A stretch of 64,000 nt of DNA from Rotaria macrura. Taxonomy: Eukaryota > Rotifera > Eurotatoria > Philodinida > Philodinidae. Location: assembly GCA_900239685.1 (NCBI GenBank), contig OENT01000946.1:1-64000 (forward strand), in the 5' to 3' direction. Both the position numbers and the translations under genes were made by a program. The notes below the pieces were generated by a model that was not told the origin of the DNA, ran no database searches, and saw only the letters and a program-made list of their open reading frames with translations. Positions 23,174 to 37,649 of the stretch are shown here, piece by piece (the first letter of the stretch is position 1; each line of letters starts with the position of its first letter).

Positions 23174-26100
23174 ATAGGGTCATAGATGAATAGAACTCTT
23201 CTGCAAATTGTATACGTTCAACTTGCGTTTTATTCCTACGCTCGCGAACTCCTTATCACTTATGAAAATATTGTATTTTGATATTTACTCATTTTAACAC
23301 AGTACAAAAGACTTTTATCTGTTGATTTTAATTTTTTAATTTTAATTCAAGATGATTGAATATTGTCGTGTTGTTCGTTTTATAAAATCATAATGTTTTA
23401 TTGAAAGTTTCTTTTTTCAATGTTCTCAAATAGATTCTTATACGTACTAATTTTAGAATTTCCTAGCACTCCACAAGTGACTTTTAGTTCCATGATGCGT
23501 TTGTGTCATAGAGCAAAACAAGATCCATGTAAGTTTACAGAGAATAGTCTCTTCTAATTTGAAGGTGTAGATACTATCAATATCTATCGCGTAATGTTGA
23601 TTTATTGATGGATAGTGTTGTTACATTCGTTAAACCTTTCAAAAGAAAACTGCAATAGTGTTGTTATCTATGGAGCTAAAATGTATGTAGTGTAACTGTA
23701 TAGCTACAAATTGACTATTCAATGACAAGAGCATGTCTTCTTCTTATCATTTGCATACATTTCATCCTCTGTTACTATGCTTATAATTAACTTTGAGTAA
23801 ATATATTATCTCCCATCGGGAAACAATAAAATGACTTCGGCGAAAGGATACCTAAAAATCAAACTGAAGTATAACAATGTTTCTATGCTCTTGTGAAACT
23901 GGAACAGCACACACCATGTTATATGTATCGACTAATGCATATTAATAAAAAGGTAAGTTCATCTGAAAAAGAAAAAGTTTTTCTTCAATGCCACAATTCA
24001 TAATATTCTTCCAGCAGTATCAGAAAATTGACAAAGTTTGATTTTACTCTATAAATTTTATTCAGTTAAATTCTTGCTTTTATATTCATCTATCTTTTGG
24101 AGGCCTTTCAAAATTTTCTTGATTTGATGACATACCCATTTCATAAAATCGTTGAAAAGTGCAAGTAGAATAAAAATTTTCTTAAATCATAATACGCGAC
24201 TCAAATTTCGCTGTTGAGAAAACGTTTTACTCTAATTCTTTTAAGAACAGTCACTAATATATAGATATCAGCAGCTACCTGTAGTTAATTTTACGTTTTC
24301 AAATCAGAAAAATTAGTCACGGTGGCTTTTTCTACAGAACTGATAATTGAAATGCTTGCATAGTTGTGTTTCCACGTTTCAAGCGATTTTATATTGCCTG
24401 CCCTCAAACATATGTAGAAGAACTATGACTATCATCATTTCTTTGAGACTTTGCCATTAATCAGTCAATCTTAATCGAGACCAATGTTTTTAATTTCGGC
24501 AATAAAATGTATTAATCTGGACAAGCAAAACAAATTTTAATATTAATAGAAAATATTCACTTAATGAATGATGACCACTAGTTTTAGAAGCCATCGTCAT
24601 ATCGAATGTCTTGGCATCTTAATTTGATACGATACAGAACAAACAATGCAAATCTAATTAGTGAAGAATTGCATTATACTAATCAAAACTTTATGGAATT
24701 TAATTCATACATCTTTATCTTTGTAATGACGAAAGAATCCTGTTTGTTTCTTAGTAATCAATTAACAATAAGATGGAAAATATTCAGCTTTGCTCATCGG
24801 CGACAGAATTGGCCCAGGCTCAACAGGATATAAAAGTTTTCTCTTATGGCTTACTTTTCATATTCTTTTGACACCAGACGTATTTTTAGAAGATCAGTCC
24901 ATATTTTCACTACTACTAGCTCATGGTTAATGAGATATTTAATCGAATTTTGTTAGCATCTATACTGACATCGACTGTTTGATTCTCAAGATAAGATAGT
25001 TGAATGTTTTTTGTGAACTTGTATTTAAAATAATTTTTCAATTCTAATTGCTTGAATAGCATTACTCTTTTGTCTATTGATACCAGCTAAACGAAATCAG
25101 AATATGTTCTTCTTTCAAAATTACAAGCAACTCAAGAATAGTTTTGATGAAAGTCTGTTTTCTGCTGGAATTTGATCTAAGAATTCAAGCGATACCAAAG
25201 ATAAACCAGGAGTATACACAGAAATGTCATACTTGAAACCAACTAAAACATCACCATCAACTTAATCGAGCACCTGTTCTGATTCTTCATTCGCAGAATC
25301 AAAGTAAAGAAACGTCTCGTACTCCTGAATAGTGGAATTTCTCCTTGGTCTACTTTTCTATTGCATTTTAAAAGTCTTTTTCAGTTACTTTCCTAGTTTC
25401 CATTGCGTCAAGAAGCAATGACACATTTGAAGCTTTGTTATCACATTTATCAAGAATTAAAAATCTATGACGAAAAGTTATAATTATCGTCATTCTGAAC
25501 AAATAAACAAACACTTGCCAATCCATTCGCATGTATGTAAAAGACGACTAAGACTGAAATCGGATAAAAAAGGTTTCAACCTTTTTTATACATGAACAGA
25601 CTTGGTTTAACTAGAAGATTGAGCCTATTCTGGACTGAGATCACTCATTCCGCCACCTATGACTTTTATCAGTTTTGGTAAGTTGTATTGTCATCGAATT
25701 TTCTCAATGATGAACTGCATTATTTCTTGATCGTTCATGTAATATTAATTTTGACTGAATGATTCATCATGAATTCTATCGATTGGAATCCATCGTGAAA
25801 ATCGTTCGGAGAGACATTGACAATGTTAGACAAACTATTATTCATGTTATTTATAGATGAAGTGAAACTAAAATCTCACGTGTTGCTTTAATCATGGCGA
25901 TATACAAAATGAGAACAACGAAAACGGAAATTATTCATTCTTTAAAAATATTCAATGACACTTATCATTTGTCGACGTACGACGTACAATGATATAAGAT
26001 ATTTCCGTTTAAAACCGTCATAACCATCCAATAATTGTTAGTTGTAAATTCTTGTTTATGAACTATCATAAAACTAATGATTTAAGATATAAAACATTGT

Positions 26101-27465
26101 TCGAGCGAAAAAATTCAATAAAGATTCATAACTTTCTAGAATGAACTTACAGAGAAAAATGCATTCGTAAGAAATCAAGTTCAAGGCGTATATCTTCATT
26201 GATATTAGTAATTCAGAAAAATAGAATTTGTTTTAACACGAATCCGAAACTAACACGTCATACTTTCATTCACAATTGCATACAATCTCCGTTTGAAACA
26301 CGGGAGAGATACTATGAATTTATATATGTGTTGAATTATAGTTCATGTGCACAACTAAGTAATGAAAAGTGTCAAGCAAATATCTTGACGGTATGTATAG
26401 ATAGGGACTTTGGTTTTTGATCCATGGAAGAAAAATGTAGTCTAAACAGGTATTCGGGAAAAATACTTCCTAAATCTGCAGTTCTTCAGTTAGAGATTAC
26501 TAAGTGTGAGGTTATTTTCAAATATGCTAATGTTGAGTTATTCAATCAATCCATGTATCTTTCATAGTAAACCAGTCTTAAGATAATGTTTTTTTCGTCT
26601 CATGGAGCGTATTTTGATAAAGCAGGGAAAATAAAACTCAAAAATCAGCATCGAACCTGATTATTATGGCATAGACAACCTACCAGAGAGAAATCTCTCA
26701 ATGGAACATTGGATTTAGTGTTTTTCTGGAGATTATATCCGACACTGATTAATGGAAAACTTTGATGCATGCTAATTGTTTTTGATGAAATCTTAAATTT
26801 ACACGCACTGTTTTTTTATTCAAATACAGATCCTAATTTCATTGTATGCAACGATATCATATGTATCTATATATGCATCTGTAAGTATTTATGTATAGAA
26901 AATGTTCTTCAAGTAAATAGAAATTTTTATTACAATTAAAAAAGTCAAAATCAAAACTCTCAAGTATCTTGTTCTTTGTGTATTATGAAACAACAGTTAG
27001 TGACAGATAAATTGTTGTTATGTTCTATTCAATCGATCAGTATTTCCAACTAACATCGCAACTGTTAAGGAGAGTAGGGGAAAAAAATTGCTTTCAATTT
27101 TTGAAGAAAAGAAAACCAGTCTGATTTGCTTTTTTTTATCAAGAAAACTTGACTTTAACACGTTGATATACTAACTCTGCTAGGTAAGATAAGAACACAT
27201 GTTCTCAATATGCACAACCAAACTCATTTTCATATCTAGCAGTTTAGTTTCTTGTTTCTAGACACACTTTGTAACTCTAACTATTGTTCTTGTGTATAAA
27301 TGACGAGCATAAACAACATAGTAACACATGTATTGCATTTAGTTTTTAATCAATCTGATACATCTTATATTCTACTATATTTATAACAGAAACAATAAAC
27401 TATGATAAAATTACATCAACAATTCTATATACACACTGTGATCAACGTCGACAAAGTCAATAGAC
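23174..27465. other. Gene-poor AT-rich stretch
   Basis: About 4.3 kb with only short unsupported open frames (for example 24606-24833 and 26199-26420). A perfect short hairpin AAAAAAGGTTTCAACCTTTTTT lies at 25566-25587. I see no RNA gene or transposon end. Confidence 0.45.
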
Positions 27466-27988
27466 TTGACTACTTTTACGGGTTTTTCATTCGTAACACT
27501 CGATAGCTTGGTGGCAGAGACATGTGAAATTTGAGATCAAATCAATGACACTTTTCTATTAAGAGATGTGTGAGGGTCACATGAAAGTACATGCATAAAC
27601 TTTATTTGCGATTCATATATCAAAAACATAATATTCTTCATTGACTTTAGTGAAATAGAAAAAAATATCGTCTTGAAAATTCTCGATTTACCGTAGTTCT
27701 ACGTGGTTTACATTTACTATATGAATGTTGTGTATCACTAGGAACGGGTACCATACTTCTGAAGCGTAAAGATTGTTTGTTGTGATAATGACTATAGCTT
27801 GTACTATCTCAATTTGCTGTAGAAATGTAACACAATCGAACATGGATTGCGGTGTCGTACTTCGCAAAGAAGCAGAATCTGAGGCACATACAGAAAATTT
27901 TGAGGAATTTTTCGATAATTTAATAATGTGCAAGATATCTTCTGATCAAAGAATGTTGGCTCAAGAAGAAAAGATCAGCAGGTTTTGA
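27466..27988 (+). pseudogene. Decayed third copy of the VPxIHDLPQLYAVYI domain family
   Basis: The sequence aligns along its length with the paralogues at 20489-20990 and 22640-23150. It begins GACTACTTTTACGGGTTTTT (compare ACTTTTAAAGGTCTTAAATT) and continues with AACACTCGATAGCTTGGTGG, GATTTACCGTAGTTCTACG (GATTTACCGCAGCTCTATG in the others) and CACAATCGAACATGGATTG. Several in-frame stops (such as the TAG at the CAG of LPQL) and indels break it into three frames. An open piece survives only at 27773-27988. It is not expected to make a full domain. It lies on the same strand as the two intact copies, about 4.3 kb downstream of the second. Confidence 0.85.
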
Positions 27989-30710
27989 TGCGATCGTTTC
28001 TAATATAAACTGATTTATGTTTTATTTTAAAAATATATTCTAATCTTGTTTTTTGCTCTTACATTCTTTCATACGCTAAACGATAAATTCTTTAGTTTTT
28101 TTTTTAAAAGATAACTCTTCACAATTGAACAATAACTACGCCATTCGATTGTTTTGGTCTATGATCTTGAAGTTCGTTCATTTACAATTACTACATCTGT
28201 GAATATTTTTGAAAACTAGTCAATTTCTGTATGTTTCATTCTTTAACATCATAAAACATTATCATATTGTATCATGTTCATATTTAATACAAACTATATT
28301 GTACATTACAAGTAGACTTTGACCTGATAATTATGACGAGAACTATAAATTATAGAAAACTGTTAATAGTCTCTATTAATCCGTTTAAAATATTTTTCTT
28401 TCTCAAATGTCTACAATCGAGTGGAATGATGAAAAAATTGCAATTTACTTTTTCTTGTCACATGAATAGCTTGATTGAGTTATCTTCACAGAACTACAGA
28501 ACTTCTAAGTTGTGCTAAAATAATTTTTATGATGCTATTGCAGATAATTTGAGAATACTTACACTAATAGTCGAACATTGTAACGACCAATATCTCATTT
28601 ATTTACCAAGACTCACAAAAAAGAACATCTGAGTAGACTGATTGACACTTGAAAAGAATGAAAAGCATTGTTGCTTATTGTCTATTTTCGATACATCATC
28701 ACTGTATGAACACATGTTGATCAAAATAATGATTGTAACGAGGAAAAAATTTGTTCAACAGAAACCACTAGATCCATTAGTTCAAAAATTTCTTTGAATT
28801 AATACCAATCATATTTCTAATGAAGAACTATAGCTAATACTTTACTAATCAATAGCATTCATATTAGTGGAAAAACATCGACTAATAGTCGCTTGGAAAT
28901 TTTTGTTTTCATCATATCAGTCGGAATTGCAATGTCTTGTTACAAACATCTGAGAAATTGAAGAGTTGTACTACTTTCATTGGCAAGTGGCCAAGATGTT
29001 TTGTCTGTTCTTAAGGAAAATCAAAGAATGATGATTTTCAGAAGGATTATTCTCAATCGTTTATACATAGTGAAAACGAGTTTCTACAAGAAAACGAGTA
29101 TTGATAAGGTTGACAATTTAGTCAGCATAGTTTTGAAAAAGACTTTCTATGTATTCTTATGACAAAAAAAAGAAAGTACATTGAAGCACCATAAATTTTA
29201 CGAATTTTCAAACCGATATCATCGGTTTCCATGACAAATATCATAAAATATTGATTCATTTATCTCCAGATATGAATGTTTCTTTTCGGCACTTCAGTTT
29301 TGACGAGCATAGACGATAGAGTGAATGTTTTCTTTTTTCATAATCAACTATGAAGAAACCCTTATATTACAAGTACAGTAATCGATTCTATGGACATAAG
29401 ACCGAAATTCAATATTTGCTAGATAAATTTCAACAGATGGTATCATTCTCATAGAAAATAACTTTTAAGTACTTTAATCCATGTCAGACTTCGGATTCCT
29501 AATGGTTATATTAAGTATGCAATTACTTCAAATACAGTTTACCAATAAGGATTCAAACTTAATATTGTGATTGAAACTGATGTAGTTTCTAACAAGTGCT
29601 TCACTAAGCCAAGATTAGTCATGATTTCAATTTGAACTCGTTTAGATACCCGAATTGAATCGATGAACTACATTCATTCTTTTTGTATTTATAGACCATT
29701 ATCAGTTGCAACGAGGATGAAGAATTATTTCCGAAAAAATCGAAATAGTTCTATTGTCAGCAAATATTGTGCTAAATATTTTTTGTTGCTTTTAGAAAAA
29801 TTTCTCTTCTCAATGGTATTCAATCAGTTGTCGGTGGTATCAACATAACGAAAAGAATAAAATTCTGACAATATGAAAATATTCAACATGATAAGACGCA
29901 GTATTACGCACATGTATTTGCTTTTTTTCGATAAAATTTAGTGAAACTGTTAATATCCAATGTTGACTCGAATTCGATGTATTAAAATACTTTGAATCTA
30001 TTTGTCAATGATTTTTGAAGTACTCAAATTCATCGATCTATTTTTAGACAAGAGATTCAATCGAATGTTAATATGCTAAAGCTCAGAAAACAATGTAGGA
30101 CTAATCTCAAAAAGTTATTCTCAATGTTTGAATAGATTAAAACGAAAGACAAAGATAAACAACAAAGCATTATTAAAGAATTCCACATCATTTTTTTTTG
30201 TCTGCTCGTCGTCATCTGTATGCTCGTATGAAATATTTATAATGGAACACGAGTAGTTCATCATCATATACATAAGGACATGTAAAAACCGAGAGAAATA
30301 AAGTCAGACACGCATACACACAAGCACGCACGCACGCACACGTACATACATATCACTGCTTTGAAGTTTTCGAAAAAAAGGAAAAAGAAGAGACAGACAA
30401 TAAGTCCAACATAGATAGAAGCCAGAAAAAAAAACGAAAGAAAAAGAGAACAAAAAATACACATGTGCAAGAAGATGAACAGAAGAGGAAAAAAAGATTA
30501 ACATATGTTTCATTTGTTGTTTTTGTTTTGTTTCTTCTATGAGATCGTCGTTGCCAGGAGGGATGATGATGATAAAAAAAAACAACAGATAACAACAATA
30601 CGAGTATTTTGTTTTTTTTTGTTTTTAGTATAAGTAAACAAAAAAAAGAAAGAAAGAAACAACAACACATTGACCTAATCTTTAATCATAGTTCATTCGA
30701 ATCTTTCGTT
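27989..30710. other. Gene-poor stretch; TBL1 3' flank on the right
   Basis: AT-rich with no supported gene. The right part (about 30300-30660) is strongly purine-rich on the plus strand and carries a CA/CG-type repeat at 30306-30352. It is probably the TBL1 3' UTR and flank, since the TBL1 stop is at 30711. Confidence 0.45.
30306..30352. repeat. ACACGC/GCAC-type microsatellite
   Basis: Tandem ACACGC, CACACA and GCACGCACGCAC units downstream of the TBL1 stop codon. Confidence 0.75.
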
Positions 30711-33302
30711 TTATTTCCGTAGATCGAGTACACACACCTTGAAAGAATATGATAGCATAGTGAAAATTCATTCGTATCAATTGATTTCAAACTTACTGTT
30801 CCGTCGGAAGCACTTGCACCCACACGAGTACCTCGACTGTTCCAACAAACTTCAAATATGCCACCTGTACCTCGATAACTATGAACGATCTCTCCTCGCT
30901 AAAGAAAAACAAAACGAAAGTTATTATAAAACAGAGAGCACAACTTCTATTTCGAAATATTTACAGCTATATCCCAAATATAAATTGCTTTATCAAATGA
31001 ACCAGTTGCTAATAGACGACCATCAGGACTGAATGCAACGGAATAAACAGGCTCTGAATGTTTAACAAGTATATTTTGACAAGCACCACGTTCAACATCC
31101 CATAGACGTACAGTTGAATCAAATGATGCACTAGAAAAACAAACAACGCAAGTCTTGTATTTAGTACAATTTCGTTTTTCTGTCCATTTCAATATCTAAC
31201 CTTGCTAAGAGTAATGTAGCATTTGGATTCATCGTTCCTGGACCAGTTGGACTCCATTTGATTGTATAAATTTCTTTATTGTGCGCTTGTAAATTATGAA
31301 CAGGTGTATCTTTTGTCATACTCCAAATCTAAATCAAGATTTATATTTTTCTTCAATATTCTTGATTATATTGTTCACAAGTCATCCCTATTGTTCACTC
31401 GGGATTGAATAGTACTCATCTATTTGTTACTTGACAAGTCTTTCTAGTGATAATAGGGTTGCATAAAAAATTCAACTACACACATACTTTTGAATTCTTC
31501 AATACTAATTCTCTTTCATTTGTTTCATATAATAGAATAGTGCTTTTTTTTACGATACAGTCAACCGTTAATACTTATCTGACACTATAACCTACTTAAA
31601 ATTCCAGTCTCGAAGATGAAAAAAACATTACTTATCTACGGTCCAACGACTAGAAAATTCAATTACGATCGAAAATAAATATTTTTCAAAAATCATCCCT
31701 CGCTTATTTTGTGAAATATAATCGAAAAACAATAGAACATGATTGTTTTCATTTTTATGGGTTCGACTGACTTGACTAATTTTATTTTCATCCTCAATTA
31801 AACTGATTGAATATGTCATTCAAGAGAGAAAAAAAGCCTATTTTTATCAAATTTTCAATGAATACCATCTTACTTTCAATGTCATATCATCAGAACATGA
31901 CGCAAGTAAACGTCCTTGTGGATCCCATTTAATAGCATTAACTTCATTCTGATGACCGTGGAATGTTTTAACAGGTCGTAAATCACCTAATCGACAAACA
32001 TGAATTTTTTGATCTGTTGAACACGATGCAAATGTTGTATCTGATTGCCAATCTACATCAAGTGCTGGTGCTGTATGAAATGAAAATTGTTGTTCACAAT
32101 GGCCGGAATTTGCATCCCATATGATCGTTGTACGATCGACACCAGCTGATAAAATGAAATTTCCTTTTTTATTCCATTTCAATGCAAATATTGGTCCTTT
32201 ATGTTGGCCAAGTGTACTAACTAAATTTCCATCTGATGACCATATGCGTGCATAACCATCATAACTACCTGTCGCCAATTGTGACCCGGGTGGCTGAATT
32301 AAATGAACAAGAATAAGTTAAATGCAACTCAAAGTCAAATACTTACATTCCAATCCAAACTTGTCACATCTTTATTACTTGGTACTTGTGTATCACCACG
32401 TCTAATACAATGCCGTAATATAATTTCAGGTTCAGATTTACCTTGTAAATTCCAGATACGTGCGGTCGAATCACCTGAACCCGATGCTAATAAATCATGT
32501 GTTGGATTCCAAGCACAAATGAATACTTCAGATTCATGACCACGTAAAACAGTAACACGACTTTGTGGAATTTCAACAGAACCATTTATAGATAAACTAG
32601 TATTTATATTTGTTGAACCGGTTTGGATAGATAAAGAATTCGATGTTGGATTACCTAGATGATGATGAGGATGTGTATTATTACTTGCTTCATAATCCAT
32701 GGGTTCATGTTTAGGAACTGAAAAGAAAGTAGGAGTAAAATCATTTTTTCGTTTTTTTTTTGTCCTTGTTTTTAATAATTTGTACTCAACCTGCAATATG
32801 ATTGCTATTATTAGAGTAAGACGAGTGCGTAGTATTATCGTTGCCATTTGACATTTGAGCATAACTACCTGTTGAGCACGAAAGTGTGTTAGTATGCGAC
32901 GTTGATGATGATGATGATGACGGATGATAATGGTGCGGTTGACTAATTGACGATGAATTTGTATGTCCTATTAAAATGAAACAAAAAAATTTTCTTTTGA
33001 GTTCTTATTGAAAAAATAATTATCTGTATATAAATATATATGAACAAGAAAAATTACCATAATTATTTCCACCATTAGATGTCGTTGATGTATCCATATT
33101 TCGATCAGATATTGTTTGATTTGTCGATTGTGGTGATGTGTTTGTTGGTTGTTGCATGGGTGAAATATCTTTATCATTAATATTTGGCATGGTCGTTGTT
33201 GTCGGTATTCTTGATGATAATTTTGTTTCATTTTTTACAGTTGCTCCAGACGAGGATGATGATTGTTGTTGTTGTTGCTGCTGTTGCTGCTGTTGTTGTT
33301 GC

Positions 33303-33333
<31 letters not shown>

Positions 33334-35448
33334 GCAGTTCCTTCCGACGATTTTCAACAATTTCAGGAACAACAGCATCGATTAAACTTAAATTATCACA
33401 TGTTCGCTCTTGCCCATCCTTTAGAAAGAAAAAGTTCCATTTGTTAAACATCGAACGTAGAAAAAGAAAGGTTTAATTATGTGAAAATATGATTCCATGC
33501 TGACCTCATTGTACTAATGTTTTAAAGATAGCTGTAGTAATACTATCTGATGAATTAACACACCATAAATTCTCATGAGACGCTATGATAATATCTCATA
33601 TCAAAATAAACGTCTGTTTCAAATGATAACAATTATAATTTTCTCTACAAAAGTCCTACATTGACGAAGAAATCTCTTCCTAAATGTGCTTTCAAAACCA
33701 ATCTATTTATGTAAGAAAAACAAATTGTGAAATGATTCTCGTTTATATTGAGATTTAAATAAATAACTTAAGAATCAACTTCCACATGAGTTCAGCACGG
33801 TCAACGTGAAATTTTATGCATCAAGAAATTTCAACTCATCCGAGTGTCGAAAGTGATCATTTCAAAAACTGTTAATTTCTAACAGTTGATGTTTTATATG
33901 TTATCCAAAAGTCGACAACTCATTACATAATATCTAGTATAGACATCGTTCAAAACTTCTTGTCGATATAGTTGAGTGCCTTGCAATACATATGAAATTT
34001 GTACTAAACACTGAAATTCTATTAAAATTATTGTTAGAGTACAATGCAGAAATCGTTCATAAAAATAACTCCGCAATTCTATGGGGACACACATTTAACG
34101 ATGATTCATTTCATGAAACAACTAGTTAAAATGTTGTCTACTATCTATTGCTTGTACATAGTATCCGTTGTCATGTGATCGAAGGTTACGATTTAGAAAA
34201 TTTACCTTGATGTGTTGAAAAACATCACATCAGAATAGTTATGCTTGATATTTATTTTTTCTGCTTCACGTAGAAAACAAAATTCTTGTAATATTTATTT
34301 AACTTACGTCACCAATAGATAATTCGGCTTCGGTATAATAGAGACCCTTTTGTATAAGTGAAAGTAGGGCACCTGGCGGTACTATATTAGCATTGATTGA
34401 TGTTTGAACAATGTGACTTTCAAGACCAAATAAATAGGATGAATGAACAAATCCTAAATAAGAAAAAAAAAAACATAGAAATAAATTCACTCTATTGTTA
34501 TCCGTCACTATACTTCATTTAAAAAGTGATCATCTCAATTAACATGATCGTCATTTAAATAACATTGGTCTATCGATTGACATTCAAAAATAAGAAAAAA
34601 ATTATATTTAGATACAATCTTCATCTATTTCTCATTTTTCTTTGCATCATTTTGATGAATAGATGTCTAAAACTATAGAGTATGATTGTATGCTTCTGTT
34701 TAAAAATATGTTCTAGTTGAATCGAGACAAACGACAATAAATATTTCTCACCTTACCTATCATTGTCAAGGCCTATTTTTTTGTTCGTCACACGTCCTCA
34801 GTTTTATTTCTATGCTTTTTGATAGAAAGATTTTACATTATAGAGAACGACTTCAAACATAGTAGACCATAGCAAGAGAAAAAGAAGAAAAATCCAATAC
34901 GCATGTTAGAAGTACGTAACTGGAGAACACAAATGGTAAGAACAGAAAGAGTAGAAAAAGACATTAAAACAGAAATTCAATTAGTTAACTTATTGCGACA
35001 TCGAAAATAAGAACTATTTATAGACAGACGTCATTCGTACGAGAGGTCAAATAATAGATGAAGTACTCATGTGTATGGAAAATTGTTCTATACCACAAAT
35101 ATATACATATACATATGTATGTACAGTATCATTAATAATTGAATGGCAAAGATTAAAATAAGTGTAAAACAATCGATGTAATGATGCAATCATTCTATAC
35201 TTCGGTTTTCTTTTACCTATTGCAATTTCACCTTTTACCAATAAGCATACTTGTCTCTCAAGATTTTTATTTATTTATTTTCCTTCATCTCCGAAGTATT
35301 TATCTTCAATTAGATAAAAAAAAAAAGTTCGCGACAAAAGGTCATAAGAGAACTCACAAAATGATCCTAAAAAGAAACCATTTGAAATACCTGATTCAGA
35401 TAGATATCGATAAATGAGATAATTGACTTCGTCTGATGTAAAACTCAT
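30711..35448 (-). CDS. TBL1: TBL1/TBL1XR1-like WD40 corepressor subunit
   Basis: Subunit of the NCoR/SMRT-HDAC3 nuclear corepressor, mediating histone binding and exchange of cofactors on chromatin. Exon 1 (35391-35448) encodes [19 protein letters not shown], the LisH start. It splices as G|GA to exon 2 (ending near 34300), giving [14 protein letters not shown], then [20 protein letters not shown] and [10 protein letters not shown]. Next come [20 protein letters not shown] and 24 consecutive Gln, then a Ser/Thr/Asn-rich linker. The WD40 propeller starts at [20 protein letters not shown], with [117 protein letters not shown] and SGSFDK-type blades. It ends [16 protein letters not shown] with TAA at 30711-30713; the last intron splits GT|V. 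Conservation with the animal family is strong throughout. The intron between exons 1 and 2 (about 0.9 kb) is long for this locus. Confidence 0.97.
33269..33340 (-). repeat. CAA/CAG repeat coding 24 Gln in TBL1
   Basis: On the minus strand, 24 consecutive CAA and CAG codons (mostly CAA) within the linker between the LisH/F-box-like region and the WD40 propeller. Vertebrate TBL1 proteins carry an Ala/Gln-rich tract at the same position, so length variation here is probably tolerated. Confidence 0.9.
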
Positions 35449-37649
35449 TCTCGCATTCTATACCTCGCTAATATGCGAGGATAAGTAAGTAAGAAAAATT
35501 AATAAGCAAATACACGTTGTCGACAATAGATCTAGAAAACAAAAAAGAAATCGAAATAATACGAAATTTTCATAAATAAGGTTAAAAAGAAAATTTAAAT
35601 ATTTGGAGTTAATCCATTGTTGACTCTCGTATGCATATATTAGTGAGTATGTCTGCCCACATATATGTGTATGTGAGTGTTTTCTATTTCTTATTTCAGA
35701 AGTTTCTTTTTGATTGTGGCTCGTCTTCATCATATATTCTACTCTTATCATCATGAGAGTAAACGTGTGAAGTATTAGATAGAAGAAAACACGCCTATAC
35801 TTGTATTTATTGTAAAAGCAAAGCAATGATGCTGAGACATTATAAAAGAGGAAAAAAATAAGCAAATTTTAGTAACTACCAATCTAAATAGATCTGTGTA
35901 TGACTCATGCTCGTAAACGTATGGTAGTTTTTCTTTCTACCTATTTATCGAATAAAATACATCGATTCATAAGTAATTACAAATTCGACTATTCTCACGC
36001 TTGATATAATCGATTAACCATCGTTTTCTGTTTATGAAACAATGCCGTTTCTTCGTTCGTCATCAGTAAGGTGCTCTTAATAAATGTGACAAACCCAGTC
36101 ATGCGATATTGTTATTAAGAAAGCAAGACCAATCAAAAAGCAGGTCAAAGAGTCCTGCAATGCAAAACCTTTCCAATATCAAATACATCAATCAATCGAA
36201 TTACTAATATAATACAAAGGAAAAAAACATCTGAATGCTGAATGTTAAAAAACAACACGAATATTCTATGCTCGTTCTTTGACAACAATAGGAACGGTAG
36301 CATGAAAATAAATGCTATGGGAACATCTGGTATAAAAAAAAAGAAAAATAACACAATGACGTATAAGAAATTGCAGATAATAGGTCTGAATAAAATAAAG
36401 ACTAACCCTTTAATCAACTAAAAGACAACTGCTAAAGTCCATATTCCCCTCTCATATTTAAGTAGAACAAAAATAATTCTCATAGTTCTTCCATTCATGT
36501 CATGTTATTTTTCAATCATAAATGTATAATCGTTCGCATAACGAGCACAAATAAATGTGCTTTGTTTCTTCTTTATTTGACTGTCATAAACATGCATCGA
36601 CACTAGCTGCTGATAACCTATCAGTCGTTTATATTGTACACTAATATGACTCAACGGGCACATGTGCTTTTTTTTATTGTAGATATTTAATCTGTAAAAT
36701 AAGAAATTGTTTCAAAAAAGAAAATAAATAAAAAAAAATAGAGTACGTCGAGTACACGAAGGTTTTTCTTCTTCTTCTTGGACAACGAAAATTAACTCAA
36801 GCTAAATTGCGTCTTTTGAATTCTTTCAGTGATCGAAAAATGCCATGTTCCATGCTACTTAAAACAAGAGTAAAAGAACGATATCTATTACTCTAGATCT
36901 TAACTTCCAAAATGACTTTGATATTTTTTTTTCTGTCAATTAGAAACACGATGCATCAGAACAGTAATTAAACAAAAGAAGAAAAAAAATATAGAGTCGT
37001 TACAGTACTTAGTTCACATATGTTTTCAATATGTTGATTACTTTTCATTTTTTTTAGATATTTGTAGTCATTGTTATGTTAGTCACAATGATATTATTTA
37101 TCGTTCATATTCGATTTGTACTTGAATAACTGAGTTCGGCTAAAGTTTACAGTTGTATTTTAGATTTCTTGTCATCGGAAATTAATGTATTTATACGAAG
37201 AAAAGAATCTATAGAAAATCTATTTTTAGAGTACGGAAAAAAAAAATAAATAATAAAGGATATTGCTTCTAGTCTATGTTTATAATCTCTGTTAAATATC
37301 TTCATATGAAACATTTTTCTTCATTTTGAATGAACTCATTTAAATAAATAAAAATGATTTTTCAAATACAACTAAATACCTATTTCTTTTTAATACATAC
37401 AATAATGTCGATTAAAAGAAAAATATCATCCATAAAAATCTATTCAATAATAATTGTGACCACACACATAACACTATAGGTTAGCATAGAATAATATAAA
37501 TTTCGACTAAAAAAAAACGAGATAAAAATGAAAATAACGTCGATGAGATCGTATATTATTTTAATGTTCTGAAAAAAAAGACACAAAAATATACAATGTG
37601 ATTTTAACGTCAGTAAATATGCAAGGAAGAGAATAAAGAAGAAAAAAAA

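Noticed and set aside
33138-33476. Plus-strand poly-Cys / poly-Val frames
   Set aside because: They are antisense readings of the TBL1 CAA/CAG repeat.
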